Assembly: GCA_958295665.1 (NCBI GenBank)
Contig: OY282559.1
Coordinates: 132,535,241-132,599,240, forward strand
Direction: 5' to 3'
Length of the DNA: 64,000 bases
Origin: Tipula vernalis
Taxonomy: Eukaryota; Arthropoda; Insecta; Diptera; Tipulidae
Shown here: positions 1 to 11,859 of the stretch, piece by piece
Numbering within the stretch: the first letter of the stretch is position 1
Layout: every line of letters begins with the position of its first letter
Translations under genes and position numbers: made by a program
The notes under the pieces: model-generated
What the model was told of the DNA's origin: nothing
Seen by the model: the letters and a program-made list of their open reading frames with translations, nothing else
Databases searched by the model: none

Positions 1-396
1 AGAAGTTTCATTAATTCTGACTCTCACCGTTTTATTATCTAGGTAGGAAGCAGACCACTTGTTTGACATAACCCTAAAACCAATGTCAAACAGAATAGAT
101 AACAAAAGTGTATCATTAACCCAATCGAATGCCTAGAAGCGTCAATAAATAAACCTGCACAAATATTAACATTCTTGAAACCGGTATGAATAACAACCAA
201 AAATTCCAACATAGGTGATTCATTCTGATGAACTCTTAGTGTTTTACTTAGTGGTAACGAACAACTGGTTAGATTGCAAGTGGTTTTTAGTTTCCCTTAT
301 CACTACGATCATCTAACCACTCCATGCTCCAAGGAAAAATTGAAAATATGAGCAAGAGCAGGACAAATTGAAGGAAATGAGCAATAGGAATTTAAT
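1..396. other. Unannotated AT-rich DNA upstream of satellite
   Basis: No open frame or known element is recognisable. The last 60 bases carry short irregular repeats of GAGCAA/GAGCAG that run into the satellite, so this may be the degraded flank of the element that contains the array. Confidence 0.4.
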
Positions 397-1321
397 GAGC
401 AATACTTATAAATGCGTTTAGTATTACGTCAAAGAGTTCGCCAACTTAAGGTATGTTATGTGGTCCCTATATATTGATCTCTATTTGAGTATCAGAAATC
501 CACGGCAAAATTCTAAAACTTGGTCAGTAGTTAAATTAGGCCCACATCTTATCACCCAATAAAGGAATCCGATGAGCAATACCTATAAATGAGTTTAGTA
601 TCACGTCAAATAGTTCGCCAAATTAAGGTATGTTGTGTGGTCCCTATATATTGATCTCTATTTGGGTATCTGAAATCCAAGCCAAAATTCTAAAACTTGG
701 TCAGTAGTTCTATTAGGCCCACATCTTGTCAGCAAATAAAGGAATCCGATGAGCAATGCCTATAAATGCGTTTAGTATTACGTCAAAGAGTTCGCCAACT
801 TGAGGTATGTTGTGTGGTCCCTATATATTGATCTCTATTTGAGTATCAGAAATCCAAGCCAAAATTCTAAAACTTGGTCAGTAGTTAAATTAGGCCCACA
901 TCCTGTCACCAACTAAAGGAATCCGATGAGCAATGCCTATAAATGCGTTTAGTATTACGTCAAAGAGTTCGTCAACTTAAGGTATGTTGTGTGGTCCCTA
1001 AATTTTGATCTCTATTTGAGTATCAGAAATTCAAGCCAAAATTCTAAAACTTGGTCAGTAATTCAATTAGACCCACATCTTAGTCAGCAAATAAAGGAAT
1101 CCGATGAGCAATGCCTATAAATGCGTTTAGTATTACGTCAAATAGTTCGCCAACTTAAGGTATGTTGTGTGGTCCCTATATATTGATCTCTATTTGAGTA
1201 TCAGAAATCCAAGCCAAAATTCTAAAACTTGGTCAGTAGTTCAATTAGGCCCACATCTTGTCACCAAATAAAGGAATCCGATGAGCAATGCCTATAAATG
1301 CGTTTAGTATTATGTCAAATG
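397..1321 (+). repeat. Tandem satellite, 177-bp unit, about 5.2 copies
   Basis: The word GAGCAATRCYTATAAATG recurs at 397, 574, 751, 928, 1106 and 1283, so the period is 177 bp with one 178-bp unit caused by a single inserted A. Every unit carries the same blocks, including GGTATGTTGTGTGGTCCCTA and AAATTCTAAAACTTGGTCAG. Copies differ by scattered substitutions only. The array stops abruptly inside a unit at about 1321. The sequence just after it (TCGTTCTATTTTTATTTATC) also follows the lone monomer near 14.6 kb, so the array looks like an internal tandem expansion within a dispersed element rather than free satellite DNA. Confidence 0.95.
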
Positions 1322-1561
1322 ACGTGTTTAAATCGGTACGTGTCGTTCTATTTTTATTTATCTTAAAGTTTTAATATATTAAATATATTTAGTATAACTA
1401 AAAACATATATAAATTATTTGCAATTAAGCTTTTATTTAGTTATTGCGAGGGTTTCTGAAAAACGCCTAAATGTTACATTTTCACACATACAACAAACCA
1501 ATTGTTGTTTTTGTTTTTTTAGGATAAATATAGGATAAACTTCACATTCCTAATATTTCTA

Positions 1562-1846
1562 TTATTCAAATTTGAGCGCTCCTAATTTATTGGAAATTCT
1601 ATCTAAATGTCGATTGGCATTTACTGATGTGATGGATTCTTTAACAATAATGGCACAATTTATGGCATGCCATTTCGGACAGATATCTTTAATTATTTTT
1701 GTGGAACGGATTATTCCTTTCGGTTTATTAGTTTCAATACGCTGACGGGACGCTTGGTCAACTAACTGGAATATACGACAGGTTAAGATTAAATGCCAAT
1801 TTTCGATACGAATTTTTAATGCTTCTATTAATACATTGACTGCGGG
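1562..1846 (-). pseudogene. Open-frame coding-like fragment, family not recognised
   Basis: On the minus strand 94 codons stay open between a TGA (1847-1849) and a TAA (1562-1564), in DNA where stops are frequent. There is no ATG in the frame. The product would be basic and mixed in composition, with stretches such as IRIENWHLILTCRIFQ and DICPKWHAINCAIIVKES, unlike the low-complexity K/N/I/F-rich translations of the surrounding AT-rich DNA. I do not recognise the family. It is most likely a piece of a decayed mobile-element gene; chance remains possible. Confidence 0.35.
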
Positions 1847-1849
1847 TCA

Positions 1850-2330
1850 AATTTATTGTGAATCGTTTTGTTCAGTAAATTGTAATTTTAGTACAAATTT
1901 ACCTCTGAAATCTTGAAGGGTGAAATATATGGATGAATAGGATTATTACTTTATTGATTTATTTGTTGATAAATTTTGTGTTCGTTTTATGCCCAGAGTG
2001 TGAATCTCAGTCTGCATATTCAATTTCATAATTAATCAAAATGAAATAAGTACTTTATATCTTTTTATAAAAACCAACACTCAAGAAAGAGTATAACAAT
2101 TATTTTTATACAACGATGCTTTTCCCATAAAGCATCCGTTATTTTGAGCAGAGGCAGTCCTTAAAAAATATCCCCCGATTTTCTTCTCACATTTGTAGAA
2201 TAATGTTAAAAATTCCTAATGCTAAAAATTTCTTTTATTGAGATTTGTGCCGTTTGTTCAGATCCCAACATATGCATGTGAGGTATCCGATATACATAAG
2301 TATATCCTTAAAAAAAAAAAAAAATACAAC
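1850..2330. other. AT-rich DNA, nothing recognised
   Basis: No open frame, repeat or motif that I can support. It ends in a run of A at 2309-2324. Confidence 0.5.
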
Positions 2331-2400
2331 TACTGTCTTTCACCGTAAAAAACGCCTAGGCGCTTTAAACGAATAGAGCGCCTACTGGGCGTTTTATCCA
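2331..2400 (+). repeat. CGCCTAGGCG-containing repeat, copy 1
   Basis: Contains AAAACGCCTAGGCGCTTTA preceded by CGTAAA and followed by a second GCGCCTACTGGGCGTTTTA. The complement of 7021-7145 carries the same arrangement, so the two copies are inverted relative to each other and about 4.7 kb apart. They could be related copies of a short element or ends of a lost larger one. Confidence 0.5.
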
Positions 2401-2744
2401 AGTCAAATGGTTTAAGTTATTAAAATACAATTGTTTTCGAAATTTGAATAATTCGTCGTAATACTCTGAGCTATTTCATTATAAAATATTTTGATTGATT
2501 GATTTGAATGTACGATCAAGCATTAAGCAAGTCTCCCGTATTATAAATGCGAATACCACACCACTATACCCATGTTACAACACGACACCATAATTCTCCC
2601 TCACCAAGGAAATATGTACCATCATACTCAGCTTTTTATGAAGCCAAACATAACAATATTCACCCAGTAAAGGAAGGCGCCTCATCGATAACCACATAAG
2701 TCTAATAGTGTGATATCCGCCCCTGGCCAGGCAGCCATCGTACA

Positions 2745-3070
2745 CCTTTTTTACATACAACAAAACCGAAGGATTGGATAGGATTATTAGTAGGGACAGA
2801 CTCGACCCGGTTACAGACACCAAGCGATCGATAGTTAGTAAATTATTAGTATTATATATACGAGTAATAAATAGGTTAGCACAAGACAGCACAATCTAAC
2901 TACATTATTAGATGATTATTTCTCTGAAATCCAGGGCCGGATACTCAGGACTCCCTAAATCTAAATCAGGACTTAAAAAATTATTAATGTTGTAATGTCC
3001 CCCTGTCCGCCTTTCTTTAATTTCCCTGATAAAATATTTAAGAAAATTTAAAATTACTAAGCTAAGATTA
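2745..3070 (+). repeat. Dispersed repeat family, copy 1
   Basis: Shares most of its length with 25000-25330, in the same orientation. Shared blocks include ACAAAACCGAAGGAT, AAGCGATCGATAGTTAGTAA, ATCTAACTACATTATTAGAT and GCCGGATACTCAGGACT. A degraded third piece lies at about 3610-3690 (ACTCAGGA...TAAATCTAAAT). No terminal repeats or coding capacity were found, so the class is unknown. Confidence 0.8.
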
Positions 3071-6000
3071 CAAAAACCGCGCTTTTTTATTTTTCATGGT
3101 CCTTCTATATCTAATTAATTAATTATTACATACTGCAACAAGAATAAAAATAAAGGTTAAAAACCATTTTAAACATAAAATATTACTTAAAACTAATCAT
3201 ACATTTCCTACCGAAGAGAAACCTTTAAAATTTTTAAACTAAATTAATTAGTATATATTAATGAGCAAAACACAATATATTACATACAAGTATTACAAAA
3301 ATTAACATTTTATGAAATTGCCTATGTAAACTCTCCCACTTCTAAGCTATAATTCTAAAAGAATGTTTAAAAATTTTAAATTACTAAGTTATAATTTAAA
3401 TTCACAGCACTTGTTCCATTAGTTACCATTCTCCTGTAAATAGTTAATTAATTGTTTACCTACTTCAACTAGATTTAAAAATAAAAAGTTGAAAATATAT
3501 ATTTAACCATATACTATTAAATTTAAACTATTCGGCAATTTCCTACAAATCTAGAAAAAAGGAAATTAATAATGTTGAAATTAATTATTTAATTATAAAA
3601 GTATATAATATAATTTAAATGCCAGAACTCAGGATTTTATAAATCTAAATTAGGACATCAAAAAATTATTATTATTATTGATGTTTTAATTTACTAATCT
3701 AGTAGTTGATATAATTAAAATAAAACAAAAACATAAAAAAACTACGAAATTTATTATTTATCTAAGAATTAGATTTTTTTATTTTTATCTATACAATAAA
3801 TATGAATATATCTATAAAACTTTTACTCCGTTTATGGACATATTACCTTGCAAAGTAAGCAAAACAATAAATCCATGAAATAAAATTGAAACATTATTCT
3901 CCTACAAAACTAATCGGTGTACTATACAAGCAAAATTGACGTTTACGTGTGAAAAACTGCAACCTAAAACTTCAATCATATTCTAATAAGTTAACAATCA
4001 AGTTCAATACATTTAGCCTTTCGAAAATGTTTCCACATAATTCCACCTCGTTCACCATCTTTTAATCGAAATTTGGCATGCATAAATGAATACGTCATTA
4101 TGTGATGCAAACCAAAATCACAACTCAACTCAAATCAACACTTCCAAGTTAGCACCCCATTTATATGGTTTAGTCAATTTATAGCCTTTTCACATTAATT
4201 AAATAAATTTAACAATTTAATGCATTTTATAATACCCTGTAAAAAATAAAATAACTCATATCTAAAATAAATCCATCCTATATAAATTATATAAGACGGA
4301 TTCCAATTCGACTCAAAACCCATTCGATCACACAAAAATATAAGAAACCTGTTTGAGTCGAATACCCTAAAAAAATTCGTTGTGTTTGTAGTACAGTTCA
4401 TGTTTTATTAAGAACAATATAGTTGTAACATGAATACAAAAACAAAAAGAGAGGAAATAACAAAATAAAATAAAAACAACAGATTCTTTTATACTAAACC
4501 ACCAATACACATTAAAAGCAAATATCTCTACAATCTTCCATGTGCGTAGCAGAAGACATCATTTTTTCGTTATTTTATATACAGCTAATACCATTACATC
4601 GCACATACAAAGCAATCCTGATCTATATACCAAGCTATAGAAAAATATTGGGAACAACTAGACTAACACCCATAAAAAAGTCTCTCTGTTTTTGTTGTTT
4701 TTGCTTAACTAATACATAGCAAAAACCAATAATAAATAGTACATTTTCCTAACAGGATCCGCGTAAAGAGCGAACGAGGCGGCCCGTACAAACATTTCGT
4801 TGGCTTTGTCATGTATCAATTTTCAAGAATGTATTTCTGTCTTTTATACTTTGTACATAACATAAAAACCAAGAACCGAAACCATACCGAAACCCACAAA
4901 AATGTTTATACGTATGTATGTATAAACACCCTTGTTTGGCTTGCAAGAACGCATTCAATTATGCGTAAATATAAATCAAATATGAAATTAACTACGACGT
5001 ATGTTAATTTACGTTAAAAACTATTTTGATACGATCCAATTATTAGGTTGTAGTAATAAAATCCATATACAATCACACACACGTTAAAAACATGCACCTA
5101 ATAAATATAAAACATTGCCTGATAAATGCATCCCGGTGGATTGCATTTTCCAAAATTACACTTTAAATTATTTCACTTCCACTTTAATTATTATTTCACT
5201 AAAAACTTAATTAAATAGAATTAAAATTATAATTATAATTAAACTTTATATACTATATGTATATAGATTATATACATAACACTACATAAATTACATAAAT
5301 AAAACAAAATAAAAATTAAATTAAATTAAATTTTTGAAGAGGATAGAAAAAACACGTCTATCCTCTTTGACGAACATTCGCCCACCCTCTGAGCTGTTTC
5401 ATTATAAAATATATAAATTAATTCGAAAATCTCATATGCTAAATTCATATTACTTTGAGTGATTGTCTTGACCATGATTTTATTTGCTTCGTAAGAAGTT
5501 CAGCAGCTCGAAAAAATAAATGCCCAATTGAAAAAATCTTGTCAAAATCAATCTAATATTCATGTTTTCTAGAGTATGTAAATATAACTTGCGATCGAAT
5601 GGAGGATTATATTTAAACGAATATCTGAGATTTTGTTAATATTTCCAAGTTTCTGTAAAATTCGTGAAAGTCGATTTCTTAAATTTTTTCCTGAAAAGTA
5701 ATGAAAGGTTAATCTTGATAGTGTAATGAAACGTGAAGTTTCGAACCAATTCAAATTTAGTTCTTGTCCAAGAATTTAATATTTTTCAAGGCATTTGGAC
5801 AAAAATCTGTATTTTTTTTTATTAGCATAATAGCTTGTTTGGTAAATTAGTACTCTGTAAAGAAAATATCTAATTTTAAGTTTAAATGCCCAGAGAATTT
5901 GACCTAAGTAGAATTATGAAACTATTAAATTTTCTTAATATACTATGTAAAAGAATAATTTTTTCTTAGAGTTCTCGTATAACTCTTTTTCAGAATTATT

Positions 6001-7020
6001 TTATGACGGCTTAAGAAACTTTCGTTATCAAACATAGAGCATTAATAGAGCTGCTTACAACAAGCGGTCTACTAACATTTAACCACATCCATGCATCGAC
6101 TACCATGAAAAAAAAACGATTTTGAGTACACAATCGTTCGTTGTGCTGACCAGCTCGATTCCGGCTTCTAAGCCATAGATTTTTATTATTTTTTTTAAAA
6201 GTATTTAGAATTTTAATCTCGACTGCAGACAATTTAGAGCCTTACCAACAAAAAGCAAATAACAAATTCAAACTTTCTCTTCGTTATTGCAGTTCGTAGG
6301 CATACAGGTAGAAATTTTAAACGTAATAGCTCAGATATTCTTAACTGTAAGTAAAACGTTTTTACCCGGCTCTTAATATAATTTAATTTGTAAAATTCTA
6401 AATTTTTCCAAGGCAAGTTCGGTTGGCAAAATCCTAAATTCGATTTATTTAATCACTAAATTTTTTAAGTTTCAAAATAATTCTACGCTCAATGGAATCG
6501 TGGGGTCAAAAATCGGCGCACAGGACACTTATTAAATTTTTCGTGGAATGGATTAGAGAACTGACCATTTTCCTCTCCTCCAATTTGATTACGGAAGCAG
6601 CTAGGAATGGCAATTAGCTGTTTTAGTTTATATTTTAGGCAATGTATTATCCATTATATTTTTTTGTCCCCAATACACAAATAACAATTAGAATGCTTTT
6701 ATTATTTATGTATTAGTGGACCATGTGCTCTATCGGACAAAAAAAAGCTTTGTAACCAGATCTGAGAAAAATAATCAAAGTTACCTTTGTTCATTCACTG
6801 AAATATCATATGATATTGATTACTACATAATATCAAAGCTATGTAGGTATTTTTAATGGGTGCGAATCTTTACTTTCGGGCGGAGTTGCTTGAAGGGTAC
6901 CTTTATATAAAACATGAAATTTTGGCACAAATGTACCTTATATTCCTCTTTGTTTTACGAAAATAACATGATATTTACATTGAAAAATGTATTTTTATTT
7001 TCTTAGTGGTATTCGAATTT
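3071..7020. other. AT-rich non-coding DNA
   Basis: Long A/T runs and only short open frames of low-complexity composition. A partial third copy of the 2745 repeat family sits at 3610-3690. No gene, RNA or terminal-repeat element is supportable. Confidence 0.5.
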
Positions 7021-7145
7021 CCAAATACAGCGCTTAGGCGTTTTATTTGAATGGGCGTTTTATTTGATTTTTTTCCTTCATTTTCAAAATGTTCGTATTT
7101 TCAGCTACTCCCGAATAAAGCGCCTAGGCGTTTTTACGTTGGAAG
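7021..7145 (-). repeat. CGCCTAGGCG-containing repeat, copy 2 (inverted)
   Basis: Contains GCGCTTAGGCGTTTTATTTG and, 90 bases on, AAAGCGCCTAGGCGTTTTTA followed by CGTTGGAAGACGTAG. The complement matches 2331-2365 closely. See copy 1. Confidence 0.5.
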
Positions 7146-8160
7146 ACGTAGTTTAGGAAAAACTTCACACGTTTATTCATGTGAAGTTTATACTACCTTT
7201 CTCCTCTAAAATGGTATAATCAAATAAATTTAGTAGATGTATTTGTCGTAACGTGCTGCCTCAAAAGGGTTCGTCAACGCGCGGTGACTTGGGTATACTC
7301 TATATTTTAATCGCACTGTGCGTGATTTTGGGCGCCAGTCTACCAGCACAATAAGCCGGCTTAGCTCGGTTGCGAGCAATTTGACTCAGGCGGGGTGCAA
7401 ATAAACACCTGTATAAAGCGACCGCATGTTTTTAGTTCTTTCTAGATTAATCGCGCTAACGGTAAAAAAAAACACAACAGGCAAAATCGCATGTCACAAA
7501 AAATAAAGGAATTGCAACTCACCTGAAAGACCCTTCTGCTGGTTCAACCACCACACTTATTTATTCAGTTTTCATTTAAATACAAAATTAAGTTAATTGA
7601 CATTCCGTTTTTTTTTTTATTAATGTTTTAAAACAGACCCGTGCAAAAAAAAACAATTAGCTACGGGTACCATAACAGCAAACACAAAATTTTAAGCTAT
7701 TATTCCGTAGTTCACGGGCACTCACAAATTTTACTTTTTTTTTGGTTAACAACAATTTTTTTTTATTTTTTGTTTCGATCTGACCACTTGTCAGATTCAG
7801 ATTTCACTGCCTGTCATACGATCTTCCACGTCCAAATATACGGCACCTCCTTCTCCTCGTCATAACCTATTCTTCAATTTCTTATTATTTTTTCTATATT
7901 TTTCTTGCAATTTTTGCGCTTAATTCAAAAAAAATGTTTGCTGCATGCCTAGCGCCATCTGCTGTCCCGAAATCGCTCATCCGATTTATTTTTATTATTT
8001 AGCAAGCTTTTTTTTTGTGATGCTGGTTTGGTTTCCCAGATTCGGTTGCCGACATTCGTCGCCGTGCCATGGTGAATAAAATTAAAAAAAAATATTTAAT
8101 TATCTAATCATAAAACTTTTGGAACATTTATTGTTTGTTTTTGTTGTTTTTTTTATTTTT
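7146..8160. other. Non-coding DNA with a locally GC-richer patch
   Basis: The stretch 7260-7460 is clearly GC-richer than its surroundings and includes GTATAAAGCGACCGCATG, which could be a TATA-type promoter context. At 7948-7960 the word AGCGCCATCTGCT fits the complement of the insect CTCF core AGRKGGCGC. Neither is proven. The rest is T-rich. Confidence 0.3.
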
Positions 8161-8207
8161 TTTATTGCATTTATTTTATTGCAATATTTATTGCACCAAT
8201 CATTCAG

Positions 8208-8341
8208 ATGAGTTTCGGTGGCGGATGGATATTCAAACAAAAGGAAATGGGCGGGTGGAAAGGTTCAGCCGCGAAGTTTGGACCTGGACAAGAATTTTGG
8301 TCGCCTCATGAGTCAATGAGGCGAGAATTACCGGATCGTGA
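8208..8341 (+). CDS. Possible coding exon, unrecognised
   Basis: An ATG frame directly follows a pyrimidine-rich, acceptor-like ATTCAG. It runs as MSFGGGWIFKQKEMGGWKG and on through a hydrophilic, W/G-rich stretch to about residue 45. There GATG|GTATTAGT could be a splice donor; the frame otherwise closes at 8408 after a low-quality tail. Local base composition is much less AT-rich than the flanks, which is why it stands out. I recognise no family, and no neighbouring exon was found. It may be a small exon of a host gene or a chance frame. Confidence 0.2.
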
Positions 8342-8408
8342 TGGTATTAGTTACTGTGTGTGTGTTCGAATGCACTTTTATGATTCATGCTCTTCATGCT
8401 CCTTTTAG

Positions 8409-9415
8409 TTTTTCGTTTCGTTATTTTGTGGTATGTATTTGTAGTAGTGCTGTAAAAATTGTTTTCTTCCGTTTATTTTTTTGTGAATGAATTAAAAATT
8501 TTAAATTGTATTGAAATGCATTCGCATAACGCGTTTTTGTATTACGACCGCAAACTGAAAACAAAACGGTATAATGAGTTGCGCGAGTCGTTAGATTCTT
8601 TTAATATATCCGACCGATTATATATTAAAAATACGAATTATCGTTAATTTACGTTACATTCACAAAATAAAACGTATTTCTTTAGTTTTAACTTAATATT
8701 TTTGTTTATTGGTTTTTTGACAATTTTTAATAAAAAACCGATTTATTATAAATTAATAAAAAATGTATAAACAAATATAACTTTACTAAAAGTAGAATAT
8801 TCAAAAAATACTTACTATATTGTTTGGACAATGAACAACACAGTATTTTAAATTCCCTTGCTTCATATCAAGTGAGATCTTCTCATGCGCGAGCATAAGC
8901 ATCAAAAATTTGTACCGATTTCAATCGATTGGCTTATTTTTGATACTTACCGTCACAAAACGATACACTAATAACGTATATGACAGCACACAATAACAAA
9001 TTGTATGTTCCTTGTGCGTATACAAAATTCTCATGAGGCAGTGAGGATTTTGCGCCCAAAATTCATTGTGTAATGCCAACATTTAGGCGTATTAAACACA
9101 AATAAAATTTAAAAATTATTCTTAAAGAAAGAAATCCAATTCTAGTAAATAAACACACTAATTGACAATGCTTTAGGCAATCCTTAGAATACTAAATAAT
9201 TTAATGGTTTCATTGAAGAATGAGGAGCAATTAGAAAATAAAGTCAAAAAATGTGTTATTGATGTTCAGCAACCAGCTTGGGAAAATACATTTTAAATTA
9301 AAAATAATGATCACTGTCTTTGAGTCGGTATAACAACGACTACGACAAATCAAAATTATTGAGAAGTACTAGTACCAAATACCGACTATCATAAATGATT
9401 GGCGTTTTAATTTAG
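8409..9415. other. AT-rich non-coding DNA
   Basis: No supportable feature. Short low-complexity frames only. Confidence 0.45.
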
Positions 9416-10716
9416 TTGCAATTGACTTTAATAAAAAAAAACATTCTTTGCGATCCATTGGCGCCTGAAAGAAATATTTCAAATTTTTATAAAAAAGCGC
9501 AACACTTTGTTACTCAAATTAAACAAGCTAGAGGCGATGTTTTTCTAGAAAATTTGGAATCTTACCATTGTTTAGTTTACCAGCACAGCGAGACCATTTT
9601 AACTGTGGTCCTCTACTTCTATAAGCTGTTGATTTTACCAGTATCAGCAACTTTTGAAATGACAATCACTCTACTGATAATCTGATATATGAAAATGTAG
9701 TGTGGAAATACAGAGATTACTTAAAACGAGAAATAGCAGTTAATTTTGAATTAGTTTTAAATAAATGCATATGTTTCAAGCTTGTAAAGGAAACTGAAAC
9801 AACTGTACAATGTCAAGAATGCAAAAGACAATTTCGTATAAATTGGAATCAAGACAAAGTTATTTTGTCCGTTTGTAATTTTTTTGAAAATCACTTTTTA
9901 AATAATTAGTAGCTACGGGTAAAATAATAAAAAAAAAATGTGTTGAAATAAAATGGCATTTGGTCTTTCATTGGCGTCTTGAATTCACAAAAAACCAACA
10001 ATCGGCCATTCCACCGAAATCAAAAATTTCGTTCTTTTTATCCGTTCTGATATAAATTCAATTGACTGCAAAACCACATTAACCATATCGTTAAAAATTT
10101 GACAAAAATTCAATCTTATCGTAATGTTAATATGTTCAATTGAAGATAAAGCAACAATCAACTATATCGTCAAAAAACTCCATCAAAGCCAGTCCGTCAT
10201 TATTATCCGTCCGTAATTATTATTTTTTATTAACGGAATTTATGAGTGAAAATAGCCAATTGAAGAAATAAAAAGGGCATTTACAGCATAATTTCGACAT
10301 TTATCACCCAGTAGGTCCACCATATTTAGGTTGGTTAAGAAATATAAAACATTCGGAACTTACTCTTATTGCAGATAATCCAAGGATATCTCGATTCGAA
10401 AACTTTCCAGTGTTGCCTAAGTTTCCTCCACAAGTATAGATAAAATCATTCGAAACTTAAAGTATCGTTCATACAAAATCGAAAATGTTCAAGAGCTTAC
10501 AGAAACAGCTAAAGAGAATTGTCTTGCTTCTACGCAAAACTTTTTGGAACACCTACAGGAAGGTTACACGGCAATTGTTCGGTGTGCTTTATCGGCTAAA
10601 GTTATTGTAATGGCTGTTTTAGTTACTAGGAAATGTTACTTCTGCTTTTCAAGTTATTTGGAGCTGGTTGATGAATACTTTATTCCAATACTAATAGGCA
10701 TGTTTTATGCAAGTTG
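9416..10716 (+). pseudogene. Decayed coding region in three plus-strand pieces, unrecognised
   Basis: Three successive plus-strand stretches read like real protein. 9416-9685 includes CDPLAPERNISNFYKKAQ and GDVFLENLESYHCLVYQ. About 9676-9909 is in another frame and has a zinc-ribbon-like arrangement (CICFKLV then VQCQECKRQF). 10302-10716 includes HPVGPPYLGWLRNIKHSEL, hits a stop at about 10440 and continues one frame over with ENVQELTETAKENCLASTQN. Stops and frame changes between and within the pieces show decay. This is the one coding-like relic on the plus strand in the window apart from the short possible exon at 8.2 kb. I do not recognise the family; it could be a host pseudogene or a gene from a less common mobile element. 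Confidence 0.45.
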
Positions 10717-11029
10717 ATGTACGTCCGCATACTGCAGGTGTGGTTTTGGATTACCTGCATAGTTTTTTTTTTTTTTTGAATAGTCATCTCTATAGAAAAG
10801 CAATAAAAGTTCCCTTTTAATTATGTTCAATTGAACTAGTTTAGTATTTAATTAAAAATTCATATTGGACACTATATGGACTTAGTGAACATTTTTCGTG
10901 TCTAATATGGACCAGTTGCGCCTCTTAATAATATTCTAGATTTTGGTTAATAACGCATTTGTTTGTTTACTTTATAATAAAAGTAATTAACATTTATTAA
11001 ATAAAAATAAATTAATCTATTTATTATAG

Positions 11030-11695
11030 TTATTATTATTGAAGGGCCATGTTGGCGTTCAGCCACCTCGCACTACGACCTACAACCTCTTTTGTGCTTG
11101 GACCCTCCTTAATTATCCGTCCAGTCAATATTCAGCCTCCTAATGAACTTGATAAAACTGCCGGCCGGTAGATGATACTATCTGGGCTCATTGCTCTCCT
11201 TCCTAGATATTTACTATAGCATGTACTTCTGCTAGAAAGACGGTAGCATTGGTACCCAAATGCTTTGAGAGGGCAGTGCCACTCTCGTATATTCCTACCC
11301 CTGCCCGTATTCCGTTTTGATTTTACTCTTACGAGTTGCTGGGAATGAAAGTCGCTTGTGGGTCACCCAGCTTTACTACAGGAAGGCTAAATATAACTGG
11401 AGGATGCCGAGTATCCATGGTCCGCATACTTTGGACTGATTCCAATTTGGACTGACCATCGGCATATCATGTTCCATCTCAATGATTTCTCCTTTAGCAC
11501 GTACTTTAGCCTGTACCAAATGGCCTCAGTTACCAGTGGTTGACACGAAGAGGCAGCACGTATACTTGCGAATTGTGACCCCCTTCACAATTGTACCTAT
11601 CACGCAGCTGCCTAATACGTGACCAGAAAAGCTCACGTGATGAGTGCCCTAGTGGAAGGCTACGGAGCTGGTAGATTAATCTACTCTACTTTTTA
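11030..11695 (-). mobile_element. LINE 3' end, (TAA)n-tailed, copy A
   Basis: Minus-oriented copy of a family also present at 18486, 23548 and 52789. Its 3' tail is a short (ATT)n run at 11030-11040 on the plus strand. Next to it is the family signature GGGCCATG..GGCG..CAGCCAC, and further in CTTTACTACAGGAAGGCTAA. The terminal hairpin seen in other copies (CAGGTTC/GAACCTG) is degraded here. It ends at about 11695, where similarity to copy D is lost. No target duplication was found. Confidence 0.85.
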
Positions 11696-11738
11696 AATTT
11701 GGTTTCTTTCATACCATATGTATCTACTTTTGTAGTTA

Positions 11739-11763
11739 AGGTAAATGTCCGAATTGCGGATCG
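11739..11763 (+). repeat. Left terminal inverted repeat of the pogo element
   Basis: Begins AGGTAAATGTCCGAATTGCG directly after the TA at 11737-11738. It pairs with 13830-13854. Confidence 0.85.
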
Positions 11764-11859
11764 CTAATAAAAACTTAAGGGTTTGATGGTTTCTATATTA
11801 AATGTGGTGCTTAAATATAAAATTTTTTTTAAATTTTTTTAGAGTTTCTGTAATTTTTC

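Noticed and set aside
397..1321. CRISPR array
   Set aside because: Units are 177 bp of contiguous repeat with no unique spacers, in a eukaryotic setting.
2575..2892. 105-codon minus-strand frame
   Set aside because: Covers the dispersed repeat shared with 25.0 kb; the frame is not preserved in the other copy.
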